A DNA stretch of 64,000 nt. Source: Candidatus Methanoplasma termitum (GTDB lineage Archaea > Thermoplasmatota > Thermoplasmata > Methanomassiliicoccales > Methanomethylophilaceae). The translations under genes were made by a program, and so were the position numbers. The notes beneath the pieces are model-generated. The model was given only the letters and a program-made list of their open reading frames with translations, did not search any database and was not told the origin of the DNA. The stretch is from the NCBI RefSeq assembly GCF_000800805.1, contig NZ_CP010070.1, positions 1,054,001-1,118,000 of the forward strand, in the 5' to 3' direction. Shown piece by piece: positions 36,381 to 46,303 of this stretch. Position 1 is the first letter of the stretch, and each line of letters starts with the position of its first letter.

Positions 36381-36456
36381 TTATCAACCCTTCCGAGGAC
36401 ATATCATATCCGCAGAAAGGTCGTTGAAGGAATTATCAAACAATTGAGGGATACAT

Positions 36457-37176
36457 ATGGAATCACTTATCCTAAAAGATGTGAAAAAATCATATGGAGA
36501 ACATGAGGCCGTCAAAGGTATCAGTTTCTCTGTGGAAGAGGGAGAGGTCTTCGGACTTATCGGCCCCAACGGTTCCGGCAAGACCACCACGCTCCGTATG
36601 ATCTCCACACTTCTGAGAGTTACGTCAGGAAGCATCACGGTGTGCGGCCATGACGTAATGACCGAATCAGATAATGTCAGAAAGGAGATCAGCTACCTTC
36701 CGGAGGATGCTGGAGCCTACAAGAACCTTACCGGGAGAGGCTATCTGAAGTTCATGGCCGGATTCTTCGCTGAAGGCGATGACTTCGAAAAGATGGTCGA
36801 GCGCGGGATGGAGCTTGCCGACCTCGGGAGCAGGATCGATTCAAAGGTGGACACTTACAGCAAAGGGATGGCAAGGAGACTTCTGATCGCAAGGGCGATA
36901 ATGCCTTCCCCCAGAGTAGCGATAATGGATGAGGTGACATCGGGACTGGACGTCATCAACGCTTACGAGATCAGAGAGGTCATCAGGAACATCGCAAAGG
37001 GAGGAGTGACCATCCTTATGTCCTCACATAATATGTTCGAAGTGGACATGCTCTGCGACCGGGTCGCAATGATCGATGACGGCCGCCTCATCCTTACGGG
37101 AACGCCGGCCGATCTTAAGGAGAGATACCGTGCGCCCAATTTGGAAGAAGTGTTCGTAAAGGCGGTGAAGGGATGA
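36457..37176 (+). CDS. ABC transporter ATP-binding protein (NatA-like)
   Basis: 239-residue ATPase of an ABC-2 exporter. Walker A GPNGSGKT (near residue 35), a degenerate signature TYSKGMARRL typical of NatA/Ccm-like ATPases, Walker B VAIMDEVTSGLD (Val where Pro is usual) and the switch His in SSHNMFE. Overlaps the permease gene by 4 nt (ATGA). Exporters of this class carry antibiotics, sodium, lipids or peptides; nothing here fixes the substrate. Confidence 0.92.
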   Translation: MESLILKDVKKSYGEHEAVKGISFSVEEGEVFGLIGPNGSGKTTTLRMISTLLRVTSGSITVCGHDVMTESDNVRKEISYLPEDAGAYKNLTGRGYLKFMAGFFAEGDDFEKMVERGMELADLGSRIDSKVDTYSKGMARRLLIARAIMPSPRVAIMDEVTSGLDVINAYEIREVIRNIAKGGVTILMSSHNMFEVDMLCDRVAMIDDGRLILTGTPADLKERYRAPNLEEVFVKAVKG

Positions 37177-38564
37177 ACCACCTTGTTAACCTGACAAAGA
37201 AAGAGCTTAAGGAGCTCCTTACGCCTGCGGCGTTGATCCCGATCGTTGTTATTGCGCTCATTTTCGTCCTGATCGGATCTGCTGTGGGCGGCGAGGTCAG
37301 CAATGCGACGGGCGCACAGAAGATCGGGTTCGTGAACAATGATGTCCCGACACCGGGTGAGACCGATTTCTCGTTGACTGTCTATGAAGGGATCATCAAT
37401 TTCTACAACACAACATACGGCCTGTCTTTGGATGACAAGAATGCGGGAGACTACATCATAACGCTGGATGCCGGAACGGCAGAACAGATAACGCAGGAAA
37501 TGATAGACAAAGGGATAGGTGCTGCGATCGGGATCGATCCGGGATTCTCGGACAAGATAAATACCAGGGATCCTAACGTCCCGGGAACCATCAGTACATA
37601 CTATGTGTTCCAGAACAAAGGGCTTGTAAGTTCTGCGACCGGCGATATCTCAACACTTACGACCTTTACATTCATATCCCATGAAATATCTGTGAATTTG
37701 GCCGGAAACGACACAGACGCACAATTCATACTTACTCCGGTAGTCATGTCGGGCAACCCGTACACAAACATCAACGGGACCATATACAACGACGGCGTGA
37801 CACCGTCACTGATATCCTCATCGTTACAGAGCCAGAACACCCTGGTGCCGATCATTATCATGATCGTGATAATGATGATAGGAAGCATGGTCATATCCTC
37901 GATGGGGAACGAGAAGGAGAACAAGACCCTTGAGACCCTTCTGACAATACCTGTCAGCAGGACCACGATCGTATTCAGCAAACTGCTCGGTTCCGCCATT
38001 GTGGGGCTGATCTACGGCATAATCTACATGATCGGGATGTCGGTCTACATCAGCAACATCTCCGGCTCAATAGCCGGGGCCAACCTGTCAGATTATGGGC
38101 TCGGCATGGGAATAGAGGACTATGCGATAATGGGCATAATGATATTCCTGGCGATATTCTGCGGTCTGGGACTGTGCATGATAATGGGGGCGTTCGCAAA
38201 GAACTACAGGGCTGCGCAGACGATGTTGATGCCTATCACAGTCCTTGCCATAGTGCCGATGTTCGTAACGCTGTTCTCAAGCTGGAGCGCACTTCCGACA
38301 TTCCTGAAGGGCGTAATGTTCGCAATACCGTTCTCCCATCCCATGATGGCAATGAACAACCTCATGTTCGGAAATATGACGCTTATCTTCGCAGGCATTG
38401 TGTATATGCTGATATTCGCTTTGGTAACGATACTTATCACAGTGAGGATCTATAAATCCGATATCCTGCTGACAGGGATAGGAAAGGGAAGCGGAAAGAG
38501 CCTTCTGGAAAGAAGGAGGGCCTTGCTTATGTCAGGGTTTGCTTACATAAGGAAGCAGAAGTGA
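37173..38564 (+). CDS. ABC-2 type permease (NatB-like)
   Basis: 463-residue membrane partner of the upstream ATPase. One N-terminal helix (about 20-42) is followed by a large extracytoplasmic domain of about 190 residues, then five or six helices from about residue 225, including LVPIIIMIVIMMIGSMVI after the soluble domain and a conserved EKENKTLETLLTIPVSRTTI coupling segment in part. This layout is that of NatB/YhaP-type permeases. Confidence 0.9.
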   Translation: MNHLVNLTKKELKELLTPAALIPIVVIALIFVLIGSAVGGEVSNATGAQKIGFVNNDVPTPGETDFSLTVYEGIINFYNTTYGLSLDDKNAGDYIITLDAGTAEQITQEMIDKGIGAAIGIDPGFSDKINTRDPNVPGTISTYYVFQNKGLVSSATGDISTLTTFTFISHEISVNLAGNDTDAQFILTPVVMSGNPYTNINGTIYNDGVTPSLISSSLQSQNTLVPIIIMIVIMMIGSMVISSMGNEKENKTLETLLTIPVSRTTIVFSKLLGSAIVGLIYGIIYMIGMSVYISNISGSIAGANLSDYGLGMGIEDYAIMGIMIFLAIFCGLGLCMIMGAFAKNYRAAQTMLMPITVLAIVPMFVTLFSSWSALPTFLKGVMFAIPFSHPMMAMNNLMFGNMTLIFAGIVYMLIFALVTILITVRIYKSDILLTGIGKGSGKSLLERRRALLMSGFAYIRKQK

Positions 38565-38594
38565 TCAAGAGATCAATGCAAAAAAGTGAAGAAG

Positions 38595-39569
38595 ATGATG
38601 AAAGAAACAGCGGAGTTGTTGAGAACAGAGAATAAAGTCATCCTTGTTCACAGTAATGCGGACATGGATGCGATCGGGTCTGCGTTCGCGATCTCTGTCT
38701 GTTTCCCAAATGGAGATGTCTTCGCTCCGGGGGGCGTAGACCGGGTCGCAAGTCTGGTCGCAGAAAAACTCGGCATCAGTGTGCTTGAGGAGTGCGACAT
38801 CAGCAGTTACGGAACGGTCGTGGTCGTGGATACATCCTCGCCGGAACAGCTGAGACCGGCCGTCGAATCGATACCGGAAGGAAGCATTGTGATAGATCAT
38901 CATAAACCGACCGGCAAATGGGAAGGGGTGCATTTCTTCTGCGACGATAAAAGAGTGTCGTGCTGCGAGATCGTAAAGGACATTATCGAGTCCGCAGGGA
39001 TCGATATACCCAGGAATGCCGCCATGGCATTGCTCGGCGGCATGATCACAGACAGCGGCCACTTCCAGCATGCCAATCCCGCGTTGATGAGGGCATTTGC
39101 TGATCTGTTGCAAAAGAACGACATACATATTGATGAGATATTCGGCCTTACCAGATCTCAGATGGTGATGTCCGAGAGGATAGCGGTCATGAAAGCCGTA
39201 GGAAGGGCTAAATTCGACAGTGTGGGGGATATGATAGTCGCCACCTCATATGGTGGCAGTTTTGAGGCCTCATCCTGCAGGGCGCTCATAGCGGCGGGCG
39301 CAGATGTTGTTTTTGTCGGTTCCCAGAGAGATGAGGAATTCCGGATCAGTTCCAGAGCGACCCAGGAGATCGTCAGAAGGGGGATCCATCTTGGCAATAT
39401 CGTGGGCGGCATAAGCGGAGAAACGGATACTGACGGCGGCGGCCACGGAGGCGCCGCCGGGATCTCAGGAGAGGGAGACATCGAAGCGATGCTCCACATA
39501 TGCATGAAAAGGACCATGGACGAGTTCAGAGCAATAAAGAAGGCCCAGTCCGATCAGGACATCATCTGA
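38595..39569 (+). CDS. DHH/DHHA1 phosphoesterase (NrnA/RecJ-like)
   Basis: 324-residue DHH-superfamily phosphoesterase with motifs VHSNADMDAIGSA, VVDTSS, VIDHHKP (the DHH motif), LLGGMITDSGHFQHA and the DHHA1 site GGGHGGAAGIS. Candidates are oligoribonuclease or cyclic dinucleotide hydrolysis, or a RecJ-like role; the archaeal protein is too short for full RecJ. ATG 38595 is preferred over an in-frame GTG 38586. The 3' end overlaps that of tyrS by 8 nt. Confidence 0.88.
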   Translation: MMKETAELLRTENKVILVHSNADMDAIGSAFAISVCFPNGDVFAPGGVDRVASLVAEKLGISVLEECDISSYGTVVVVDTSSPEQLRPAVESIPEGSIVIDHHKPTGKWEGVHFFCDDKRVSCCEIVKDIIESAGIDIPRNAAMALLGGMITDSGHFQHANPALMRAFADLLQKNDIHIDEIFGLTRSQMVMSERIAVMKAVGRAKFDSVGDMIVATSYGGSFEASSCRALIAAGADVVFVGSQRDEEFRISSRATQEIVRRGIHLGNIVGGISGETDTDGGGHGGAAGISGEGDIEAMLHICMKRTMDEFRAIKKAQSDQDII

Positions 39570-40629
39570 GCTTGGCCATATTATCGAATATCTGCCTCAT
39601 TGCAACGTAATTATCTTGGTGTTGAGAGAAATATCCCCTTACGGGCCCCAGGATCTTTATCAGGGAATCTGCAACTCCGTTCTTCAGATCGAGCGGGAAG
39701 AGAGCTCCCGAGAAGTAAGAATCAATCAATTCCTCATAGTTGGAGAATGAGAGATCTCCGCCGAACTTTTCAGGTCTGGCTATATCCATTTTACCTAGGC
39801 GGGGGAATATGATATACCTGCACATCATGAGTATCGGATTCTCCCCTTCCTTATCTTTTTCGGGCGGGCAGAACGCTTTCTTCATCTTGCTCTTTATCGC
39901 CTCATCATCATCGTGAATGTTTATGCTGCCGCTGGGATCGCTCTTGGACATCTTGAACGATGCCGGGTCCATCCTGTTCCCTCCTTTAAGGCCCGGAAGG
40001 AGCGGCGTGTGCAAAGCGACGGGTTTCTTCCAACCGAGTTTGTCCGCCGCATCCCTGGCGAGCATGTGTGCTCTTCTCTGGTCCATTCCCGCATAGGCGA
40101 GGTCGATGTCCATACAGAATATATCTGTGGCTTGGAGTATGGGATATATGAGTTTGGAGAAATCCACTTCCGCCTCATCTTCGGTGCGGCCCATTATGGT
40201 CATCGCCCTTTTGACCCTTGACAGGGATGTTGCCTTTGCGACCTTGATCACTTTTTCCCAATACTCGATGTCGCTCAGTATCTCGCTTGCGTAAACGAAT
40301 TTGACCCCGTCCTTGGGAACTCCGAGCGCAATGAAACAATCTTCCATATATCTGGCACATGCCTTGATGTTGTCGAGATCACCGCCCATCTTATCGTTGA
40401 TGTACGCATGCCAATCCGCCCAGAACACGATCACTTCGAACCCCGCATCCGCCAGGTCCTTTATCTTTGATGTCACTAGGGCCCATCCCAAATGAACAAG
40501 GCCGGACGGCTCGAACCCGATATATGCCTTAGGAGTGTTCTTTTTCCGAAGAAGCTCTTTCAACTCCTCCTCCGTAACTATCTCCTCGGCATTTCTGGTA
40601 ATGAGAGCCATTTTTTGTTCGATGTTCAT
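39562..40629 (-). CDS. tyrS: Tyrosyl-tRNA synthetase
   Basis: Class I synthetase of 355 residues charging tRNA-Tyr, whose gene with intron lies at 50.1 kb. Visible are AYIGFEPSGLVHLGWA (HIGH-like HLGW), FWADWHAYIND, YPILQATDIFCMDIDLAYAGMDQRRAHMLARD in part, and FKMSKSDPSG (KMSKS). ATG 40629 is chosen over an upstream in-frame ATG at 40674, because TTTTTATATAAC at 40656-40667 is the TATA box and would lie inside the longer form. Confidence 0.95.
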   Translation of the reverse strand: MNIEQKMALITRNAEEIVTEEELKELLRKKNTPKAYIGFEPSGLVHLGWALVTSKIKDLADAGFEVIVFWADWHAYINDKMGGDLDNIKACARYMEDCFIALGVPKDGVKFVYASEILSDIEYWEKVIKVAKATSLSRVKRAMTIMGRTEDEAEVDFSKLIYPILQATDIFCMDIDLAYAGMDQRRAHMLARDAADKLGWKKPVALHTPLLPGLKGGNRMDPASFKMSKSDPSGSINIHDDDEAIKSKMKKAFCPPEKDKEGENPILMMCRYIIFPRLGKMDIARPEKFGGDLSFSNYEELIDSYFSGALFPLDLKNGVADSLIKILGPVRGYFSQHQDNYVAMRQIFDNMAKLR

Positions 40630-40655
40630 TTGAATCGTGCTGTTATTATTGGTGT

Positions 40656-40667
40656 TATATAAAAAGT
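40656..40667 (-). promoter_or_regulatory. TATA box of tyrS
   Basis: Minus-strand TTTTTATATAAC 27-38 nt before the tyrS ATG; implies a very short or absent leader. Confidence 0.6.
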
Positions 40668-40780
40668 GTAACATAAAGGCACCAGCCCAAAAAAGTACCG
40701 TGCCGCCCCTATTCCAAAATGGGAACGTAGTATAACTGTAGCTTCGGGGGTTTAAGTCATAAAGCGGATTTTATGCTTTT

Positions 40781-42061
40781 ATGGGTCCCGAATTGATCAT
40801 CCTAGTTATAGCCGCATGTTTGGTCGGCTCCTTGATCGGGACATTCACAGGGGTCACTCCGGGGATACATGTGAATACCCTTGCTTCGCTGATGCTGATC
40901 TCGTATCCCGCGATGGAATCTTTCATCGCCTCCTTTACCGCCGCATCTAATGCGCCGATCATCGTTTCATCATGCATAATGTCCGCTTCCATCGTCCATT
41001 CCTTTGTGGATTTCGTTCCGTCGGTATTCATAGGTGCGCCCGATCCGGACGAGGTCCTGACCGCCCTTCCGGGGCACAGGCTTTTGATGAAGGGAGAGGG
41101 GATGAAGGCGGTCCGGGCCGCTGCGATAGGCAGCGCCGTCGGTGCCTCTTGTGCTTTGCTTCTCGCCATACCTTTTCAGTTCCTGATGCTGAACGGGCTG
41201 GCAGATCAACTGGACAAATTCACTATCGCGGTTCTGATCTTTGCTCTGGTCGCGATCGTTCTGAAAGAAAAAGGGATTAAGAATAAACTGTGGGCGGCCG
41301 CACTCGTTTTACTGTCTGGTACATTGGGTCTTTTCTGCATGGACCTTCCGATCCCCTCGACGGGGATATTTGGGGATGGGGGCCTGTTGTTCCCTCTCCT
41401 TACCGGTCTTTTCGGCATACCTGCGCTGCTGAGCTCTGCGAAGAATGCGACTATCCCGGAACAGCGGGACGACGGCTCTCCGCCTGTGGATCACGTTCCG
41501 GGGATCAGGGGCGTGATAATGGGTTCCGTTTCCGGCTGGTACCCGGGGATAACCGCAACGGCAGGTGCATCGTTGTCGTCGATCTTCATGCCGGAGAATA
41601 GACCTGAGAAGTTCATATCGGTCGTTGCTTCGATAGGGACGGTCACTTCGATCTTCTCGCTTATCACACTTTCAGTTTCCGGGAGCGGAAGGTCCGGGAC
41701 CGTGCTGGTGATCAGAGAGATGATCGGGGACGGTGCGTCCGGATTCTGTTCTCCCGATTTCCTTTTGCTTCTGCTATGTTGTGCAATCGCTTCCTTTCTG
41801 GGTTATCACATAACGATCCGTGTCGGAAAGATGATGAGCGGCCTTACTGACAGGATCGACCCTGTCCTCCTTAACAAAGCTGTCCTGTGTTTCGTTATCG
41901 TGCTTGTGGCCCTGCTGACCGGACCTTTCGGCCTGTTGATTCTTGTCATATCGGTCCTCATCGGGCTGATACCGTTGGACATTGATGCGGCCAGGGTCCC
42001 TCTTACGGGATGTCTCATGTTCCCTGTGATAATCCATGGGTTGTTCGGAACGATAATTTGA
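40781..42061 (+). CDS. TctA-like polytopic membrane protein (COG1784 type)
   Basis: 426-residue membrane protein with ten or so helices related to the TctA large subunit of tripartite tricarboxylate transporters (archaeal DUF112-like branch). The N-terminal GSLIGTFTGVTPGIHVNTLA and the internal repeat GVIMGSVSGWYPGITATAGASL show the duplicated family motif (G-x-PGI). No binding protein or small TctB subunit is adjacent, which is usual in archaea. Substrate unknown. TTTAAG at 40751-40756 suggests a leaderless transcript. Confidence 0.83.
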   Translation: MGPELIILVIAACLVGSLIGTFTGVTPGIHVNTLASLMLISYPAMESFIASFTAASNAPIIVSSCIMSASIVHSFVDFVPSVFIGAPDPDEVLTALPGHRLLMKGEGMKAVRAAAIGSAVGASCALLLAIPFQFLMLNGLADQLDKFTIAVLIFALVAIVLKEKGIKNKLWAAALVLLSGTLGLFCMDLPIPSTGIFGDGGLLFPLLTGLFGIPALLSSAKNATIPEQRDDGSPPVDHVPGIRGVIMGSVSGWYPGITATAGASLSSIFMPENRPEKFISVVASIGTVTSIFSLITLSVSGSGRSGTVLVIREMIGDGASGFCSPDFLLLLLCCAIASFLGYHITIRVGKMMSGLTDRIDPVLLNKAVLCFVIVLVALLTGPFGLLILVISVLIGLIPLDIDAARVPLTGCLMFPVIIHGLFGTII

Positions 42062-42069
42062 TGGGTCTT

Positions 42070-42486
42070 TCAGCGCAGTGCTGAATGTGTCGTTTTTTCT
42101 GCCCTTGCCACCGCCTTCTTCATGAACCTCTCCTTGTTCACCAGGAACCTGTCGTGTCTTCCCGACCCCACTTCACCGGCCGCGTCCCATACCTTCACGT
42201 CAAACACTATCCTCGATCTGTCTATCTCAGTGATCTCCACTTTACAAAAAACCTCAGAGCCTATGACCGATGGTGCGGAATGTTTGATCTCCAGATACGT
42301 TCCGACAGAGCTTTCTCCCTCCGAAAGCCTCTGCTGAAGGCATTCTGTCGCCGTCTTCTCGATCAACGATATCATAGCCGGTGTCGCAAACACATCGATG
42401 GCCCCGCTGACCAGCGCCAATGCTGTGTTATCCTTTGTGACAGTCATGCTCGCTTCGTTCGTTATCCCTACAGAGATCATACCCAT
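42070..42486 (-). CDS. Hotdog-fold thioesterase (fluoroacetyl-CoA thioesterase-like)
   Basis: 138-residue hotdog protein of the FlK-like thioesterase group: FATPAMISLIEKTATECLQ, then EIKHSAPSVIGSEVFCKVEI and FLVNKERF near the end. Likely a homodimeric acyl-CoA thioesterase; the acyl group is unknown. It converges on the TctA-like gene, 8 nt apart, and is divergent from the helicase gene. Confidence 0.82.
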   Translation of the reverse strand: MGMISVGITNEASMTVTKDNTALALVSGAIDVFATPAMISLIEKTATECLQQRLSEGESSVGTYLEIKHSAPSVIGSEVFCKVEITEIDRSRIVFDVKVWDAAGEVGSGRHDRFLVNKERFMKKAVARAEKTTHSALR

Positions 42487-42520
42487 ATCATGCCTCCGCG
42501 GATATTAATCTCTTAGGAAG

Positions 42521-42536
42521 GCCCATATATTTATTA
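42521..42536 (+). promoter_or_regulatory. TATA box of the helicase-nuclease gene
   Basis: CATATATTTATTAAAG 21-36 nt before the ATG at 42557, so the message is probably leaderless. Confidence 0.5.
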
Positions 42537-42556
42537 AAGAAAGGATATAGGTTATT

Positions 42557-45500
42557 ATGGGATTGGAAGACAGCTTATACTCCGAGCTCGTTGAGCTCAG
42601 GGATGGTATAAGAGAGGACCGCACGCACTCTACAGGCAGGGTGCCGACTGTATGCACTGATGAGGCGCTGAGAGAAATGGCGCAGAGGGTTCCGACAAAG
42701 GCGGAGGATTTTGCCGCTATCCCCGGAGTGGGACAGAGATTTGTCGAGTTATACGGTGACGAGTTCCTCTCGGTGACGAAGAAATATGCCGTCACCGCGG
42801 CGAGGGGCTCCAATATGGAACAGGATGTTGTCAGGGCGCTTCGGGAACTGCAGAAGAAGCTTACTAACATCAGCAGGAACAACCGCCTACTGTATATGGG
42901 AAAACTGTACAGAAAGAATGCCTTCGATCTGACATCCATTCCGAGCCTCGAGACGATGAACCTCCTCTTCGGAAAGAAGAAATCGCTCAAACTCTGCGAT
43001 TCGACAAAAAGCGCAGAGGATCTGAAAATATTCAAAAATCTCACAGAATTGATAAGAGAGGTCAACAGGGACCAGAGAGATAAGGGCCAATACGACCTTT
43101 ACATCGGATATCCTTTCATCGAGGGGAGACTCCCTGGAGAGGATTTTGATGTCAGGGCTCCTCTCGCATTGTTCCCGGTCATTTTGGACAAGGACGCAAA
43201 GAGCATCTCGGTGAGATTGGACGATTCCCGTGATGCCATTTACAACAACGCTCTTCTGCTGGCATTCATTAAATTCAGCGGCAAGAATAAACCGCTCCCC
43301 TACAACGTGATCGAGGAGTACAGCGCAGAGTCGTTCATGAGCAACCTTGCAACCTTCTACGAATCGCAGGGATTCCCGCTTAAGCTGTCGTACAGCCCCC
43401 TCACTCCGTTCATAGATTACAGAGAGGGAGAATTCCCCAAGTATCTGCCGGGAGATATGAAGGTCGTTCACAATGCGATATTGGGAAAATTCCCATCGTA
43501 TTCCAGCTATATCCAGAAGGATTTCGACGAGTTGCTTGCCGGAAGGGAGATCAACGCCGCCCTTTCCAATCTCGTGAAGGATCTGAACCAAGGCGACTTT
43601 TATTCCGACATGCCGAGTCCTCTTTCTCTGCCGGCCTTGAGGGAGAAAGGGCTGGAGGCTTCGGAGAAGGACATAACATACATCAATACGCTCAACAGCG
43701 CTCAGGAGAATGTCATCACAGCCGTCAATAAGGAGGATGAGCTTGTTGTTCACGGACCTCCTGGCACAGGCAAATCGCAGGTCATTACTGGATTGATCAC
43801 GTCCGCCGTCAATAACGGTAAAACTGTTCTGATGGTATCCGAGAAGAAGACCGCTTTGGATGTTGTATATTCCAGGCTCGGACCCCTGTCGAAATATTGT
43901 CTGCTCATAGACGATACAAGCAACAAGGACCAATTCTACCAGCAGCTCGGGAGGATGCTTGAGGCCGTACCGCCCCGCACCGGTTCCGATCTCGCGGCCC
44001 TTTCGGACAGCATAGATAAGGACGTCTCCGTCCTTTCGAACATTGCCGAGACGATGTACCATGAGGGGCCGTTCGGCATAGAGCCGTACAAACTGTACTC
44101 GATGGACAAATGGCTCAACCTCGAGGATAAGATTGAGTACGAGAAGTACAAGATGATCAAAGCGGCGGTCTCGACAAAGCTGATGAATCTCAAGTACAAA
44201 GAGGTCAAAGAACTGACCCGGAAATTCAACGACAGAGTTCTGATGACCAATTTCAACGAATACAGCGAGTGCCTCGCAAAGACGCCGTGGTTCGCCATAA
44301 TGAAGCAGGACCTCTCCGAATATAACATCGGAGAGATGAAAGCGGACCTGATGAATCTCGAGCTTCAGATCAAGGAGTGGAAAAGCAAAGGCGCGGTCTC
44401 CAGGATGTTATCCAAAGGAAAGGTCAACCGCGACGCGACAGCCTTGCTCGATAAATATTTCGTATCATACAACGAAAAGACCATCCAGACCGTCATCGAT
44501 GACCCCAAGGCCGTGATCGACGCGCTCAAGGACTATGAGTTATACTCATCCCGCGCGACCGTCTACAACAGGCTGAATGAGAAGGAACGCATTTACGGCC
44601 ACGTCATCGTCGCTTTGTCCAAAGAGTCCGGCTGGACCTTCGAGGACAGCAACAACAACATCCTGAAATACATTTTGAACGAGCACCTGCAGAAGTTCGA
44701 TGCGGACCACAAAGCTTTGCTTCAGGACATCCAGGACTTTGACAGCATCGTTGCCGATATGGACCGCAAGATCAACGACAAGAAGAATATCACAAAGAAC
44801 CGTGTCGAAGAGATACTGCAGGCCGATCTCCGCTACATCACCGAGTCCAAACGCCGCGGGGACATCGTCCGCATCATCGAGAACAAAAGAAAGTGGAGCC
44901 TTAACAAATTCCTCAGCCGGTACAGCTTTGAAATGTTCAAGGGCGTCAAGATCTGGCTCCTGACCCCCGAAGTGGTATCCGAGATTATGCCTTTGGAGAT
45001 GGGGCTTTTCGACCTCCTCATATTTGACGAAGCTTCGCAGATGTATGTCGAAAAAGGCATCCCGGCCATCTACCGTGCGAAAAAGGTCGTCATCGCAGGC
45101 GACCACAAGCAGCTGCGTCCCTCAAACCTCGGTTCGGGGCGCATCGACTACAGCAACGAGGAGGATTACGATGAAGAGGAGGATGAAGTGTCAGCTGTGC
45201 TCGAAGAGGAGAGCCTGTTGGATCTTGCCAGGACCCGGTACGACAATATCCTGCTTAATTTCCACTACAGGTCGCAGTACGAGGAACTGATCGCATTCTC
45301 CAACTATGCTTTCTATGGCGGAAGGCTGTACGTTTCCCCCAACGTGGTAGAGCCGGAGAGGCCTCCGATAGAAGTTCACAAAGTGAGCGGGGAATGGGCG
45401 AACAAGGCCAATGTCAAAGAGGCGAGGATCGTCGTGGACCTGCTGAAGGATTTCTTCAAGACAAGGAAAAACAACGAGACCATCGGCATCATCACATTCA

Positions 45501-46303
45501 ATGTTTCCCAGAGAGACCTTATCAACGACCTGATCGATGATGCGGCTACAGCCGACCCTGATTTCGGAAAAGCGGTCAACAAAGAGATGGTGAGGTTCGA
45601 TAACGGTGAAGATGTGGGTCTTTTCATAAAGAACATCGAAAGTGTTCAGGGCGACGAGCGTGATGTTGTCATCTTTTCGATAGGTTACGCCAAAAATAAA
45701 GATGGCAGGCTCATGCAGAGGTTCGGCTGGCTCAATAACAAAGGCGGGGAGAACCGTTTGAATGTCGCGATAAGCCGTTCCAAGAAAAAGATCCACATCG
45801 TACTGTCCTTCGACCCGGAAGAGTTGCAGGTGGACAGTTCGAAGAACGACGGCCCCAGGATCCTGAAGAAGTATCTGCAGTACGCAGAAGCAGTAAGCAA
45901 CGGAAACAAGGAACTCGCGCAAAGCATCCTGAACTCATTCGGAGACAACAGGTGGGTATCTTCACCGACGGTCCCGGGAGAATCCCCTATCAACGAGAGG
46001 GTATACAATGCGCTTGTAAGGAAAGGATACAGCGTGGAGAAGGAAGTGGGCATCGGAGGATACACAATAGATATGGCTATCAAACAGGACGGCAGATATA
46101 TCCTAGGAATAGAGTGCGACTCCCACATTTACGAAATGTCGGACTCTACAAGAGAAAGGGACTACCACAGACAAAAGTACCTTGAATCGAGAGGCTGGCA
46201 CATACACAGAGTATGGACATCCGGAATGTGGAAGGATCCTCAGAAGGAGATCAACAACATCGTGAAAGCGATAGAGAAGACCGGCCCGAGATCATCTCGC
46301 TGA
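42557..46303 (+). CDS. HRDC-DUF4011-SF1 helicase-Vsr-like nuclease
   Basis: 1248-residue multidomain protein. Residues 1-80 form an HRDC domain (EALREMAQRVPTKAEDFAAI). About 90-330 resemble the DUF4011 region (LTNISRNNRLLYMG). Then a UPF1/Dna2-like SF1 helicase: Walker A GPPGTGKS (400-407), motif II DEASQ (824-828), GDHKQLRPS, FHYRSQYEELIAFSN, ENRLNVAISRSKK (motif VI), with a long coiled insertion at about 560-790. Residues 1145-1235 are a Vsr/DUF559-like PD-(D/E)xK nuclease: IDMAI with Asp1172, GIECDSH with Glu1186 and Asp1188, then GWHIHRVWTS. Bacterial DUF4011-helicase-Vsr proteins are linked to phage defence; a repair role is also possible. Confidence 0.85.
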   Translation: MGLEDSLYSELVELRDGIREDRTHSTGRVPTVCTDEALREMAQRVPTKAEDFAAIPGVGQRFVELYGDEFLSVTKKYAVTAARGSNMEQDVVRALRELQKKLTNISRNNRLLYMGKLYRKNAFDLTSIPSLETMNLLFGKKKSLKLCDSTKSAEDLKIFKNLTELIREVNRDQRDKGQYDLYIGYPFIEGRLPGEDFDVRAPLALFPVILDKDAKSISVRLDDSRDAIYNNALLLAFIKFSGKNKPLPYNVIEEYSAESFMSNLATFYESQGFPLKLSYSPLTPFIDYREGEFPKYLPGDMKVVHNAILGKFPSYSSYIQKDFDELLAGREINAALSNLVKDLNQGDFYSDMPSPLSLPALREKGLEASEKDITYINTLNSAQENVITAVNKEDELVVHGPPGTGKSQVITGLITSAVNNGKTVLMVSEKKTALDVVYSRLGPLSKYCLLIDDTSNKDQFYQQLGRMLEAVPPRTGSDLAALSDSIDKDVSVLSNIAETMYHEGPFGIEPYKLYSMDKWLNLEDKIEYEKYKMIKAAVSTKLMNLKYKEVKELTRKFNDRVLMTNFNEYSECLAKTPWFAIMKQDLSEYNIGEMKADLMNLELQIKEWKSKGAVSRMLSKGKVNRDATALLDKYFVSYNEKTIQTVIDDPKAVIDALKDYELYSSRATVYNRLNEKERIYGHVIVALSKESGWTFEDSNNNILKYILNEHLQKFDADHKALLQDIQDFDSIVADMDRKINDKKNITKNRVEEILQADLRYITESKRRGDIVRIIENKRKWSLNKFLSRYSFEMFKGVKIWLLTPEVVSEIMPLEMGLFDLLIFDEASQMYVEKGIPAIYRAKKVVIAGDHKQLRPSNLGSGRIDYSNEEDYDEEEDEVSAVLEEESLLDLARTRYDNILLNFHYRSQYEELIAFSNYAFYGGRLYVSPNVVEPERPPIEVHKVSGEWANKANVKEARIVVDLLKDFFKTRKNNETIGIITFNVSQRDLINDLIDDAATADPDFGKAVNKEMVRFDNGEDVGLFIKNIESVQGDERDVVIFSIGYAKNKDGRLMQRFGWLNNKGGENRLNVAISRSKKKIHIVLSFDPEELQVDSSKNDGPRILKKYLQYAEAVSNGNKELAQSILNSFGDNRWVSSPTVPGESPINERVYNALVRKGYSVEKEVGIGGYTIDMAIKQDGRYILGIECDSHIYEMSDSTRERDYHRQKYLESRGWHIHRVWTSGMWKDPQKEINNIVKAIEKTGPRSSR

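Noticed and set aside
36457-38564. Idea that the ABC-2 exporter pair belongs to the exosome operon
   Set aside because: A 109-nt gap with a hairpin separates them, and the functions are unrelated.
40675-40750. Small RNA gene in the gap between tyrS and the TctA-like gene
   Set aside because: There is a weak CTATTCC/GGGAACGTAG-like repeat but no clear promoter, terminator or stable fold by eye.
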